Under the pieces are notes generated by a model. It was given only the letters and a program-made list of their open reading frames with translations. It was not told the DNA's origin and ran no database searches. From an uncultured Pseudodesulfovibrio sp. (GTDB taxonomy: Bacteria; Desulfobacterota; Desulfovibrionia; Desulfovibrionales; Desulfovibrionaceae), in the NCBI RefSeq assembly GCF_963664965.1, contig NZ_OY761823.1, positions 1,808,001-1,872,000 of the forward strand: a stretch of 64,000 bases of DNA, written 5' to 3'. Each line of letters starts with the position of its first letter. The first letter of the stretch is position 1. This document shows positions 1 to 7,613 of this stretch, one piece after another. The translations under genes and the position numbers were made by a program.

Positions 1-1379
1 ATTTCTGTATCCAGTGCGATGTCGGCCTCGCCTGTGTCCATGACTTTGGCAACCGTGGTTGCGATCCATTTTCCCGTGCCGTGGAAGAGGTCATCCACTG
101 GGAGTTCAAGGATATTCTCTTCTTTTTCTCCAAGGAGGTTCAGGGCCACGGCATTGCATTTTTCTACGCGCAGTTCGTCGTCAAAGGTTATCAGGCCGCT
201 GGACATGGATTCGAGGATGGACTCGTTGTAGTTTTTCATCCTCAGCACGTTCTCGAACAGTCGGGCGTTTTCAATGGCGATGGCTGCCTGTGCTGAAAAG
301 GCCCGTACGCGGCTTTCATCCTTTTCCGTGAACGGCCCGTCCTTCTTGTTCAGTGACTGGATGACGCCGACGGCTTCGTTGTCTTTGTTGTAGACCGGCA
401 TGCACAGGATGGAGTCGGTCTTGTATCCGGTCTTCTTGTCGATTTCCTGATTGAACCGCGGGTCCGCATAGGCGTCCGGAATATTGGCTGTTTCCCCGGT
501 CGTGAAAACGGTTCCAGCGATGCCGAGATGGTTGGGGAAACGGATTTCCTTCGTCTCTACGCCTTCAGCCACCATGGCCCAGAGTTCATTGGTTTTGGGA
601 TCGTTGACGAAAAGGGTGGATCGGTCTGCCTCAAGTATGGTCGTGGTGGTTGCCATGATCTTTTGGATCAGCGGGATGAGGTGGATTTCCGTGGAGATCG
701 CCTTGGTGACTTCGAAAAGCTCTTTTTCCTCTTTGCGTGATTTTTCTACCTGTTCATAGAGTTGTGCCTTGATGAGAGCGGAGGACGCCTGTGCGCCCAT
801 GGCTTCCAGCATGGACAGGTCGCCGTCGAGAAAGTCGCCGTCCAGCTTGTTGAGAATCTGGATGACTCCTACCGGAGTCCCGAATTTGTTGCGGATGGGG
901 GCGGTCAGGATGTTACGGGTGCGGTACCCTGTCTTTTTGTCAATTTCCTGATTGAAGCGCGGGTCTGCGTATGCATCGGGAATGAGGAGCGAGTCTCCTG
1001 ATGTGAACACTGACCCCGCGATGCCGAGATGATTCGGAAAGCGGATTTCCTGAAGATTGTCACCCATGGCGATACGGGAAAAGAGCTCGTCTGATTTGCG
1101 GTCATTGAGAAAAATCGTTCCGCGGTCTGCGTGCAGCGCCTCAGTCGTCAGGCTGACGAGGCGGGAAAAGAGGGTGTCCAGAGAGAGCGAGTCGGCCAGA
1201 CGGTTGGAGACTTCCAGCAGGGCGGTGAATTTGCCGAAGGTTTCGGATATTTTGTCAAGGAATGTATGCCGGTCGGACTTGCTCAGGCTGTCGAGAATGC
1301 GGCGGATATCGGATTGCTGGAGCCGGTGGTCAAAGACCTGACTCAGCATTTCCGGTGTGTAGTCGTGGTAGTCTCCCAT
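1..1379 (-). CDS. GAF-GAF-PAS sensor protein, C-terminus off the left edge
   Basis: The open frame runs off the left edge with 459 complete codons visible. After an N-terminal helical segment of about 50 residues come two GAF domains (about 55-195 and 225-370) and the start of a PAS-like domain (about 385 onward, NYNESILESMSSGLITFD). The two GAF domains share nearly identical blocks (FPNHLGIAG, IPDAYADPRFNQEIDKKTGY), so they look like a tandem duplication. The ATG at 1379 follows an AGGGA ribosome site. Proteins of this layout in Desulfovibrio often end in a nucleotide cyclase or histidine kinase. The output domain lies outside the window, so the activity is not assigned. No membrane segment is visible, which suggests a cytosolic sensor. 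Confidence 0.8.
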   Translation of the reverse strand, partial: MGDYHDYTPEMLSQVFDHRLQQSDIRRILDSLSKSDRHTFLDKISETFGKFTALLEVSNRLADSLSLDTLFSRLVSLTTEALHADRGTIFLNDRKSDELFSRIAMGDNLQEIRFPNHLGIAGSVFTSGDSLLIPDAYADPRFNQEIDKKTGYRTRNILTAPIRNKFGTPVGVIQILNKLDGDFLDGDLSMLEAMGAQASSALIKAQLYEQVEKSRKEEKELFEVTKAISTEIHLIPLIQKIMATTTTILEADRSTLFVNDPKTNELWAMVAEGVETKEIRFPNHLGIAGTVFTTGETANIPDAYADPRFNQEIDKKTGYKTDSILCMPVYNKDNEAVGVIQSLNKKDGPFTEKDESRVRAFSAQAAIAIENARLFENVLRMKNYNESILESMSSGLITFDDELRVEKCNAVALNLLGEKEENILELPVDDLFHGTGKWIATTVAKVMDTGEADIALDTE

Positions 1380-1394
1380 GATATTCCCTGTTGG

Positions 1395-3713
1395 CTAAGG
1401 AGATGTGTTTGCTTGTGAGTTCCCTGTCTGCGGCAATACATATCTGCCGACGCATTGCAGGAGTTTTATCTTGCTGACGGGTTTGGCCAGGTAGTCGGTG
1501 CATCCGGCGGCAAGGCAGCGTTCCTGATCTTCCTTGAAGGCATTGGCCGTGACTGCAACGATGGGAGTCGGTGATGCACTTCCCTGTCTGTTCTCGTATT
1601 CCCGGATTTTTCTGGTTGCTTCGTAGCCATCCATTACAGGCATCTGGATGTCCATGAGTACAAGGTCGTAGTCTTTGGCCATGAATTTTTCCATTGCTTC
1701 CAGTCCGTCGGTGGCAAAGTCGAGATGGCAGGCGGTGTTCTTGAAGTACAGTTCGATAAGAGCCTGATTGCTTTCGGAATCTTCGGCAATAAGAACATTG
1801 GCTGTTGTTTTGGAAAGGTCGTTGCTTAATTCCTCGAGACTTTTGAGCGGAGTCTTCGGCTGCGGTTGCGGTGCTTCCGCAACAGCGAAATCTATGGAGA
1901 AATAAAAAGTCGAACCCTGTCGTGGAGAGCTTTCCAAATGAATGGAACCACCCATGAGTTCCACCAGCCGTCTGCTGATGGCGAGTCCGAGCCCTGTGCC
2001 GCCGTATTTGCGGGTTGTGGATGTGTCTGCCTGTGTGAAGCGTTGGAAAACCTGCTTTTGCGCTTCTGCCGGTATGCCGATGCCGGTATCCATGACAGTG
2101 AAAGTAAGGCAGCCTCCCTCTTGGTTTTTGCATCTGCGAATGGCAAGGCATACGTGGCCTTCTTCCGTGAATTTGACGGCATTGTCGATGAGGTTCACCA
2201 GTACCTGTCGCAGGCGCACCGGATCTCCCATGATGTGCGAAGGAATGTTCCGGTCCGTGTCGACGATGAAATCAAGCCCCTTCTGGCGAGCGCGGCCAGC
2301 TACTATTTCATGGGTACGCGAGATGAACTTTTCCATGTCGATGACTGTTGTTTCCAGCCCGATTTCTCCTGCTTCGATTTTGGACAGATCAAGTACGTCA
2401 TTGATGATGCCCAGCAACATCTCTCCCGATGACTGGAATACTTCGATGTATTGGCGTTGGTCAGGGGTGAGTTCCGTGGCGAGCATCAGATCCGCCATGC
2501 CGAGAATGGTGTTCATGGGGGTGCGGATTTCGTGACTCATACCTGCGAGAAAATCACTTTTCGCACGGTCGGCCGCTTCGGCCTGTTCCTTGGATCGGGC
2601 GAGTTCATGCTGTGTTTTTTCGCGGACTTCTATTTCCGCTTCAAGGGTGGCGTTGGCCTTTTGCATTTCCTGCGTCCGGTCGGCGAGTTGTGTCATGAGC
2701 ACGGCGGAGCGTGTAACGGCGTTGCCGATATCTTCGAGTTCCCTGAGTCTGGCCTTTGGCAGGTCGAGTTCCTTGTCTCCCCGGGCGACCTTGTCGAGTC
2801 CCTGCACGCAGCGGATAATGGGAACCACGATATCCCGGTGTGCAAAATAGAGAAGGATTGCCAGAGCCAGCAACAGGGCGCAGGCCGCAGCCACACCGGT
2901 CATGATGGCGTGCTTCGCTTCGTTGGCGATCTGGGTGAAACGGGTGTCGGCCTTGGCGGCTGCGTTGATCGACAGGTTGTCCGCCATTTGTTCAAGCGAT
3001 ATGTTGACCCGGTTCCAGAGCGTCTCGCATTGGGAGTTTGTTTCAAGGATGACCTTGCGCTGTACGAGAAATGAGCGGGCCTTTGCAATGGATGCGACAG
3101 TCTGTTGGGATACCCCTGAATATCCGTTGACCAGGTTTTCGAATTCGCTTTTTATGTCGTTGAGGTCCGCGCGTGACAGGGTCTTGTCAGCCTGTGTCAG
3201 CATCTGGCCGATTCGCTGTCCCTGATTGAGAGCGAGCAGTCCTTTCGCGTTGTCGCTGCCCGGAGCAAAGCTGAGCAGGATATTGTCGGCAACTATCTGG
3301 TCACGATCCTGTTTACTGCGAAGCTGGGCGATCTTGTCGATGTCGTGAAACGCGTCCACGACCTGTGTGTTGATGTTGTGGTCGTCTTCAAAAACCGAGT
3401 CCTGGGAAAGGATATGGGCGGCCAGCTTGTACTGGCGGCGCAGGCGGGGATTCTTGGAACTGTAGACTGTTTCGGCAAAACGCCCCAGACGTTCAAGGTT
3501 GACGGCGGTGCGTTGGCGTTCAACTACGGCGGGCAGGACTTCATCCCGGGTGTTTGTGGCGAGGTCTGAAATCTTTTTCATGGCGTTGGCCATGACAATT
3601 CCGATGGTAGTGAGAACGACAAGCATGATGACCTGATATGCTGCCACTGTCGGAACGAGTCCCGGTTTATGCCGGGATGAACGGGAAGGAAGGTGCTGTG
3701 TTGCCTTGCTCAT
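1395..3713 (-). CDS. hybrid histidine kinase with TorS-like helical sensor domain
   Basis: 772-residue membrane kinase. A first membrane segment (about 22-42) and a second (about 270-292) flank a roughly 220-residue mostly helical periplasmic region. A HAMP-like linker and coiled coil follow. The HisKA box has phospho-His near 394 (MSHEIRTPMN), then comes an ATPase domain (N box LIDNAVKF, G boxes DTGIGIP and GGTGLGLA) and a receiver with phospho-Asp near 688 (LVLMDIQMPVMDG). No HPt domain is present, so phosphotransfer presumably continues in trans. The ATG at 3713 was chosen because upstream codons overlap the preceding gene and the segment after it begins the membrane anchor. It lies 19 bp downstream of the periplasmic binding protein gene, which suggests a TorT/TorS-type sensing pair (inference). 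Confidence 0.88.
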   Translation of the reverse strand: MSKATQHLPSRSSRHKPGLVPTVAAYQVIMLVVLTTIGIVMANAMKKISDLATNTRDEVLPAVVERQRTAVNLERLGRFAETVYSSKNPRLRRQYKLAAHILSQDSVFEDDHNINTQVVDAFHDIDKIAQLRSKQDRDQIVADNILLSFAPGSDNAKGLLALNQGQRIGQMLTQADKTLSRADLNDIKSEFENLVNGYSGVSQQTVASIAKARSFLVQRKVILETNSQCETLWNRVNISLEQMADNLSINAAAKADTRFTQIANEAKHAIMTGVAAACALLLALAILLYFAHRDIVVPIIRCVQGLDKVARGDKELDLPKARLRELEDIGNAVTRSAVLMTQLADRTQEMQKANATLEAEIEVREKTQHELARSKEQAEAADRAKSDFLAGMSHEIRTPMNTILGMADLMLATELTPDQRQYIEVFQSSGEMLLGIINDVLDLSKIEAGEIGLETTVIDMEKFISRTHEIVAGRARQKGLDFIVDTDRNIPSHIMGDPVRLRQVLVNLIDNAVKFTEEGHVCLAIRRCKNQEGGCLTFTVMDTGIGIPAEAQKQVFQRFTQADTSTTRKYGGTGLGLAISRRLVELMGGSIHLESSPRQGSTFYFSIDFAVAEAPQPQPKTPLKSLEELSNDLSKTTANVLIAEDSESNQALIELYFKNTACHLDFATDGLEAMEKFMAKDYDLVLMDIQMPVMDGYEATRKIREYENRQGSASPTPIVAVTANAFKEDQERCLAAGCTDYLAKPVSKIKLLQCVGRYVLPQTGNSQANTSP

Positions 3714-3732
3714 TGTGTCAAATCCGGGTCCA

Positions 3733-4494
3733 TTAGTAGATGGAGAAGGGGAAATACCTGCGGTTGATTTTGTCGTAGACGCCGTTGAGCCGAATATCCC
3801 GCAGGGCTTTGTGAAAGGCGTTGAGAAGCTGCGTGTCACCCTTGCGAACCGCTATACGGGCGGTACTGGACGGGTCGCTTTCCGGGAGCGGTGTGCCCAC
3901 GAAGTCAAAGGGTGCTCCTTCGGGAGTCTGAAGAAAACCAAAGATGGTCAGGCTGTCGGAAAGCACTGCGTCGGTTTCTCCCCGCACAAGCATGGTAAAC
4001 GCTTCGTCTGTTGTCGGGGCGTTCCTGATGGTGGCCGTATCGCTGAAATTGTCCTGAAGATACCGTGCCTGTACCGTGTCTCTCTGTGCTGTGAGTGTCA
4101 GTCCTGAAAGACCTGCGCTTGTCTGTACGAAAGGCTTGGTCGGATTTCCTACGAATGTCGAACGGGAGCGATAGTAGTAGTCTGTGAAATCGGCGAATTT
4201 CTGGCGTTCGGGCGTCTGTGCCATGCTTGCGATGACAGCGTCATACTTGTTTTGTACCAGACCCGGAAGAATGTCGTCCCACTTTACGGCCTCAAGAGTG
4301 CATTCCACATTCATGGCCTGACAGAGAGCCTTGGCTATTTCCACATCGAATCCGCTGAGGTTGCCCTGATCGTCGATAAAGTTGAAGGGGGGATACGCTC
4401 CTTCGGTGGCGATGCGCAGGGGCTCGCCAGCCATAGCGTGTCCGCAGAAAAGCGGAAGTGCCAGAACAAGAATGAGCCAACGCAATGATTTCAT
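3733..4494 (-). CDS. periplasmic solute-binding protein, family 3 (amino-acid type)
   Basis: 253 residues with a clear signal peptide (LRWLILVLALPLFCGHAMA, cleavage near residue 21). A family 3 binding fold follows: LRIATEGAYPPFNFID, DVEIAKAL, and the signature MAQTPERQKFADF. The ATG at 4494 sits behind a strong GGAGGAGA ribosome site, and the longer upstream frame lacks one. No permease or ATPase genes are adjacent. The next gene, 19 bp away, is a hybrid kinase, so this protein probably acts as a ligand sensor for that kinase rather than as part of a transporter. The ligand may be a polar amino acid or similar, but the specificity is not visible. Confidence 0.88.
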   Translation of the reverse strand: MKSLRWLILVLALPLFCGHAMAGEPLRIATEGAYPPFNFIDDQGNLSGFDVEIAKALCQAMNVECTLEAVKWDDILPGLVQNKYDAVIASMAQTPERQKFADFTDYYYRSRSTFVGNPTKPFVQTSAGLSGLTLTAQRDTVQARYLQDNFSDTATIRNAPTTDEAFTMLVRGETDAVLSDSLTIFGFLQTPEGAPFDFVGTPLPESDPSSTARIAVRKGDTQLLNAFHKALRDIRLNGVYDKINRRYFPFSIY

Positions 4495-4765
4495 GCTCTC
4501 CTCCAGTCTTTCAGGGCATCCTCTATTGAACGTACACTTTTTTTTTAGAATTTCCAATAATATGAAGAAATGAAGATAGGGCGCGAGGAGCATGCCCGTT
4601 GGGACGGGGGGCGTTTCTTGAACCTGACATGCGTATGGGCTGCAATGCCGGAACCCAACTTCCTTCCGTACTCGCCATTCCTGTCAGCCTGTCCCTGATT
4701 TGTTATTGATGCAGTGAGCCCGAGGTGACTCATGATTCGGGACAGAGGCGCTGGCTGTGTTTGTC

Positions 4766-5542
4766 CTAATCATTGCTGCCGGATGTCTTTTTCAGCATTT
4801 CCTTGAGCTTTGTGTTTTCCCTGTCCATGGCCTTGATGTGGCGGATGATGATATCCCTGTTGCGTAGCAGGTCGTTGAGTGCGTTGGAGAGCATGGCACC
4901 CGGTGTGGTCATTTCGTTGGGGTGCGGTACGTGATCCACGCGGCAGTCCGCATCAAGCATGATTTTTTTCCCGTTCCTACGCATTTTCATGCAGAAGCCG
5001 AAGTCTTCGCTTACCACTTGACTACAGGGGCCTTCATCGGACGGATATTCCACTTCCATGGACGTGAACCACGGGTAGGGAGTGTGTTCGAGAACGTCTT
5101 TTTTCAGAAGCAGAAAGCCTGCCCCGACCCAGTCAACCTCCAGGAGGCCGGCCTGCTCCAGCGGTACGCGTTTTTCACGGGGGGAAACGCCCTCCACTTC
5201 ATCGAACCATCCGGCGACCAGAAGTTCCGGCATATGTTTGTGCGTATACGAACCGCTGACGATGTCGAGGTCGTGCGCCATAAGCTGTCTGACGTTGTCC
5301 ACGGTGAAGGCGGTGTCTGCATCCACACAGAGAAAGTAGTCGAAATCAGGCAGCGTCTGGCGGATGAGGTTGGATTGGTCTCCGTTTATCATTGCGTTTC
5401 GGGCGCGTGGGACGTTGCTGCCCTGCTGGGTGATGATTTCCGTTTCGATATCCCTGCACTGGCTCAGGGCGCGGAGGCTTCCCAGTGTTTCATCGGTGAT
5501 CCGGCCGTGTTTGGCAAAGGGGACGCCAACTTTGAGTCTCAT
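4766..5542 (-). CDS. glycosyltransferase, GT-A fold, with DXD motif
   Basis: 258 residues. The N-terminal VGVPFAKHGRITDETLGSL and the metal-binding YFLCVDADTAF (DxD near residue 95) indicate a nucleotide-sugar glycosyltransferase of GT-A type. VDWVGAGFLLLKKDVLE and SEDFGFCMKMRRNG resemble the acceptor and catalytic segments of this group. The last 30 residues form a charged helix. The ATG at 5542 follows AAGGA. It stands alone on the minus strand, upstream of the binding protein/kinase pair but 271 bp away, so no pathway can be inferred. Acceptor and sugar are unknown. Confidence 0.75.
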   Translation of the reverse strand: MRLKVGVPFAKHGRITDETLGSLRALSQCRDIETEIITQQGSNVPRARNAMINGDQSNLIRQTLPDFDYFLCVDADTAFTVDNVRQLMAHDLDIVSGSYTHKHMPELLVAGWFDEVEGVSPREKRVPLEQAGLLEVDWVGAGFLLLKKDVLEHTPYPWFTSMEVEYPSDEGPCSQVVSEDFGFCMKMRRNGKKIMLDADCRVDHVPHPNEMTTPGAMLSNALNDLLRNRDIIIRHIKAMDRENTKLKEMLKKTSGSND

Positions 5543-5605
5543 GGTGAATCCTTGTTGTATAAGGGTTTCAGCGGGATATATTGGTTATATTTTCTGCTTT
5601 GAAAA

Positions 5606-5634
5606 TTGCTTCTTTGTCAGAGAATGTATATTAT
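5606..5634 (+). promoter_or_regulatory. candidate promoter for the FecR/RTX gene
   Basis: TTGCTT at 5606-5611, a 17-bp spacer and TATTAT at 5629-5634 (five of six consensus -10 bases), placed about 60 bp before the ATG at 5695. The same -35 hexamer with a 17-bp spacer recurs before the tRNA cluster and before rpmJ in this window. Confidence 0.55.
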
Positions 5635-5694
5635 TTATAACAGAGGTGAAAGAGTCTTTTCACTATTTCATGAGCCTGTGACAGGAGGGATCAA

Positions 5695-7281
5695 ATGACT
5701 CCGCAGACAGGTATGCAGATCGGCAGTGTGGTGACACTTAACGGCGTGGTGTGGGCGGTGACTTCCGAAGGTGACCGTGTCCTTGAAAGCGGTGCTCCTG
5801 TTTACAGGGGCGAATCCATTGTCACGGGTAGAAATGCCAATGTCGAGATTCAGTTTCAGGACGGCACACTGCTCGGGCAGGGGCAGGAAGCGCGTGTAGA
5901 CCTTGACGAGTACGTTTTCGACGGCGAATCCGGCGGACTGGATTTCCAGATGGTCAAGGGGGTCATGCGGCTGGTTTCCGGCAAGATCGCCGAAACCAAT
6001 CCCGAAGCGTTCAATCTCTCCACGCCGCTTGCCACCATAGGCATTCGCGGGACCGAGATTATCGCCAAAATCAACGTGGACGGGCAGGTGGTCGGTGTTA
6101 CCGACATGTCTCCGGGGCATTACGTCGTTGTGGCGACTCCTGACGGAGAGGTGCGTATCGAGGCTCCCGGTCTGTTCGCAGGCGTGGACGCCGACGGCTT
6201 CCTGACGCAGGTGCAGACGTTGCCGCAGGATTTCATTGATGCGGTGCAGGCGGCTGTTCCCCTTACGACTATGGGCGATTCGCCGCGTGACCCGGATGAT
6301 CCGCCTCCTGACGTGCAGGACCCGGTTCCGGGCGGGACCGAACCGGGCGGGCCGGACGGTGAACCTGAACCTGCGGGCGAGCCCATGCCGGGTGGAGATG
6401 ATCCGCCTCCGCAGGGAGTGGAGCCTCCTCCTCCGCCTCCGCCGCCTCCGCTTCCGCCTTCTTCTGATGCTGGCGCATTCGACCCTGCTGATTTTGTTCC
6501 TCCAGACACGACTCCCGAACCTCCTTCCGACGATACCGTCCAGATTCCCGATGAAACGGTTCCCGGCGGTGAGTCCGGTGGCGAAGTATGGGTGGACCAG
6601 TCCGGCAATGCTTCGGAACATTGCGGTACGGAATTCGGCGATACGTTGTCCGGAATGGACATGAACGACACTTTGTATGGCATTCAGGGAGATGACTACC
6701 TGCTGGGCGGGGACGGGAATGATGATCTGTTCGGCGAGTGCGACAATGACACGCTTCAGGGGGATGCCGGTCTCGACTATCTTGTCGGCGGCAACGGAAA
6801 CGATTCCCTTGTCGGCGGTGCGGGTGACGACATCCTTGCCGGTGGTGCCGGGATAGACACCATGAGCGGCGGAACCGGCAACGATACGTTTACCATTTCC
6901 TCGACCACGGACGGTATCGACTCCATTGTCGATATGCATGCGGCTTGCGGCGGGGGCGACATGATTTCGCTTTCCAAGGTCGGAGCAAATGCGTTCGGCT
7001 CATTGAGGTGGGAGGGGAACAACCTGTCCTCGTATTCGTTCGCATTTGTCCAGAGTTCCGACTATGACGGTACGGGTGTCGATTTCGATTCCGGTGAGAC
7101 CAAGGGCATTGTCTATGCCAGTGATTCCGGATCCACTTCGGGCAAGCTGTATTATGATCCGGACGACACGCAGGCCGGTGATGAAATCCTGTTGGCGACA
7201 GTCACCGAGACGGATGACGACGGCAATCCTCAGGACAATGACATCACCAGTTCCGATATCGTGGGAGATGTCGTTCGCTGA
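5695..7281 (+). CDS. FecR-like and RTX-repeat protein, probable type I secretion substrate
   Basis: 528 residues without a signal peptide. Residues 1-130 resemble a FecR/retention-module fold (VYRGESIVTG, VEIQFQDGTLLG, LSTPLATIGIRGTE). Residues about 195-300 are very rich in Pro, Gly and acidic residues, including a polyproline tract. Residues about 310-400 carry glycine-rich calcium-binding nonapeptides (GGDGNDDLFG, GGAGDDILAG, GGTGNDTF). The acidic C-terminal 120 residues are typical of type I secreted proteins. The ATG at 5695 follows AGGAGGG. The layout suggests a calcium-binding surface or released protein. No secretion ABC genes lie next to it. Its end is 30 bp from the convergent hgcB gene with no clear terminator between. 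Confidence 0.8.
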   Translation: MTPQTGMQIGSVVTLNGVVWAVTSEGDRVLESGAPVYRGESIVTGRNANVEIQFQDGTLLGQGQEARVDLDEYVFDGESGGLDFQMVKGVMRLVSGKIAETNPEAFNLSTPLATIGIRGTEIIAKINVDGQVVGVTDMSPGHYVVVATPDGEVRIEAPGLFAGVDADGFLTQVQTLPQDFIDAVQAAVPLTTMGDSPRDPDDPPPDVQDPVPGGTEPGGPDGEPEPAGEPMPGGDDPPPQGVEPPPPPPPPPLPPSSDAGAFDPADFVPPDTTPEPPSDDTVQIPDETVPGGESGGEVWVDQSGNASEHCGTEFGDTLSGMDMNDTLYGIQGDDYLLGGDGNDDLFGECDNDTLQGDAGLDYLVGGNGNDSLVGGAGDDILAGGAGIDTMSGGTGNDTFTISSTTDGIDSIVDMHAACGGGDMISLSKVGANAFGSLRWEGNNLSSYSFAFVQSSDYDGTGVDFDSGETKGIVYASDSGSTSGKLYYDPDDTQAGDEILLATVTETDDDGNPQDNDITSSDIVGDVVR

Positions 7282-7311
7282 CAGGGCGTCGATTTGATGG
7301 GTGAGAAGTAC

Positions 7312-7599
7312 TCAGCAGCAATCGGAGGTCACGGGACGTCCCGTGATGCGGGACAGCCAGACCGTCATTATGTATGAGGCACAACCTACGCCCGGTGTGA
7401 CGTTGATCGCGTCCACCGGGCAGTTTCTTGCACAGGCTCCGCATTCCATGCAGGCGTCGAAGTCCGTGATTTCCGCCTTCTGATCACGCAGCCCGAAAAT
7501 GCGGTGGGGACAGACCGTCACGCACATGCCGCAGCCGACACAGGCGGTTCTGTCCAGTGAAAGTGTCGCCACATCTTTGAGATAGCGGAATCCTTTCAT
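7312..7599 (-). CDS. hgcB: HgcB, 2[4Fe-4S] ferredoxin of mercury methylation
   Basis: 95 residues. Two cluster motifs are present: CVGCGMCVTVC (20-30) and CMECGACARNC (50-60). Cys73 (GVGCASY) and the terminal Cys94-Cys95 pair match the key cysteines I recall by number from the HgcB of strain ND132. HgcB is understood to reduce the HgcA corrinoid and may deliver Hg(II). The ATG at 7599 has GGGAG upstream. It begins 14 bp after the hgcA stop, so the two genes form one operon. Identification rests on the CMECGAC motif, the length, the C-terminal CC and the hgcA neighbour. Confidence 0.95.
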   Translation of the reverse strand: MKGFRYLKDVATLSLDRTACVGCGMCVTVCPHRIFGLRDQKAEITDFDACMECGACARNCPVDAINVTPGVGCASYIMTVWLSRITGRPVTSDCC

Positions 7600-7613
7600 A
7601 TCATGCTCCCTGC

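Noticed and set aside
4545-4733. 62-residue frame upstream of the binding-protein gene
   Set aside because: It has no ribosome site or family features and lies over the leader of the neighbouring gene.
5668-6939. 423-residue Arg-rich frame antisense to the FecR/RTX gene
   Set aside because: The Arg and His richness comes from the complement of Pro/Gly/Asp codons. No domain is visible.
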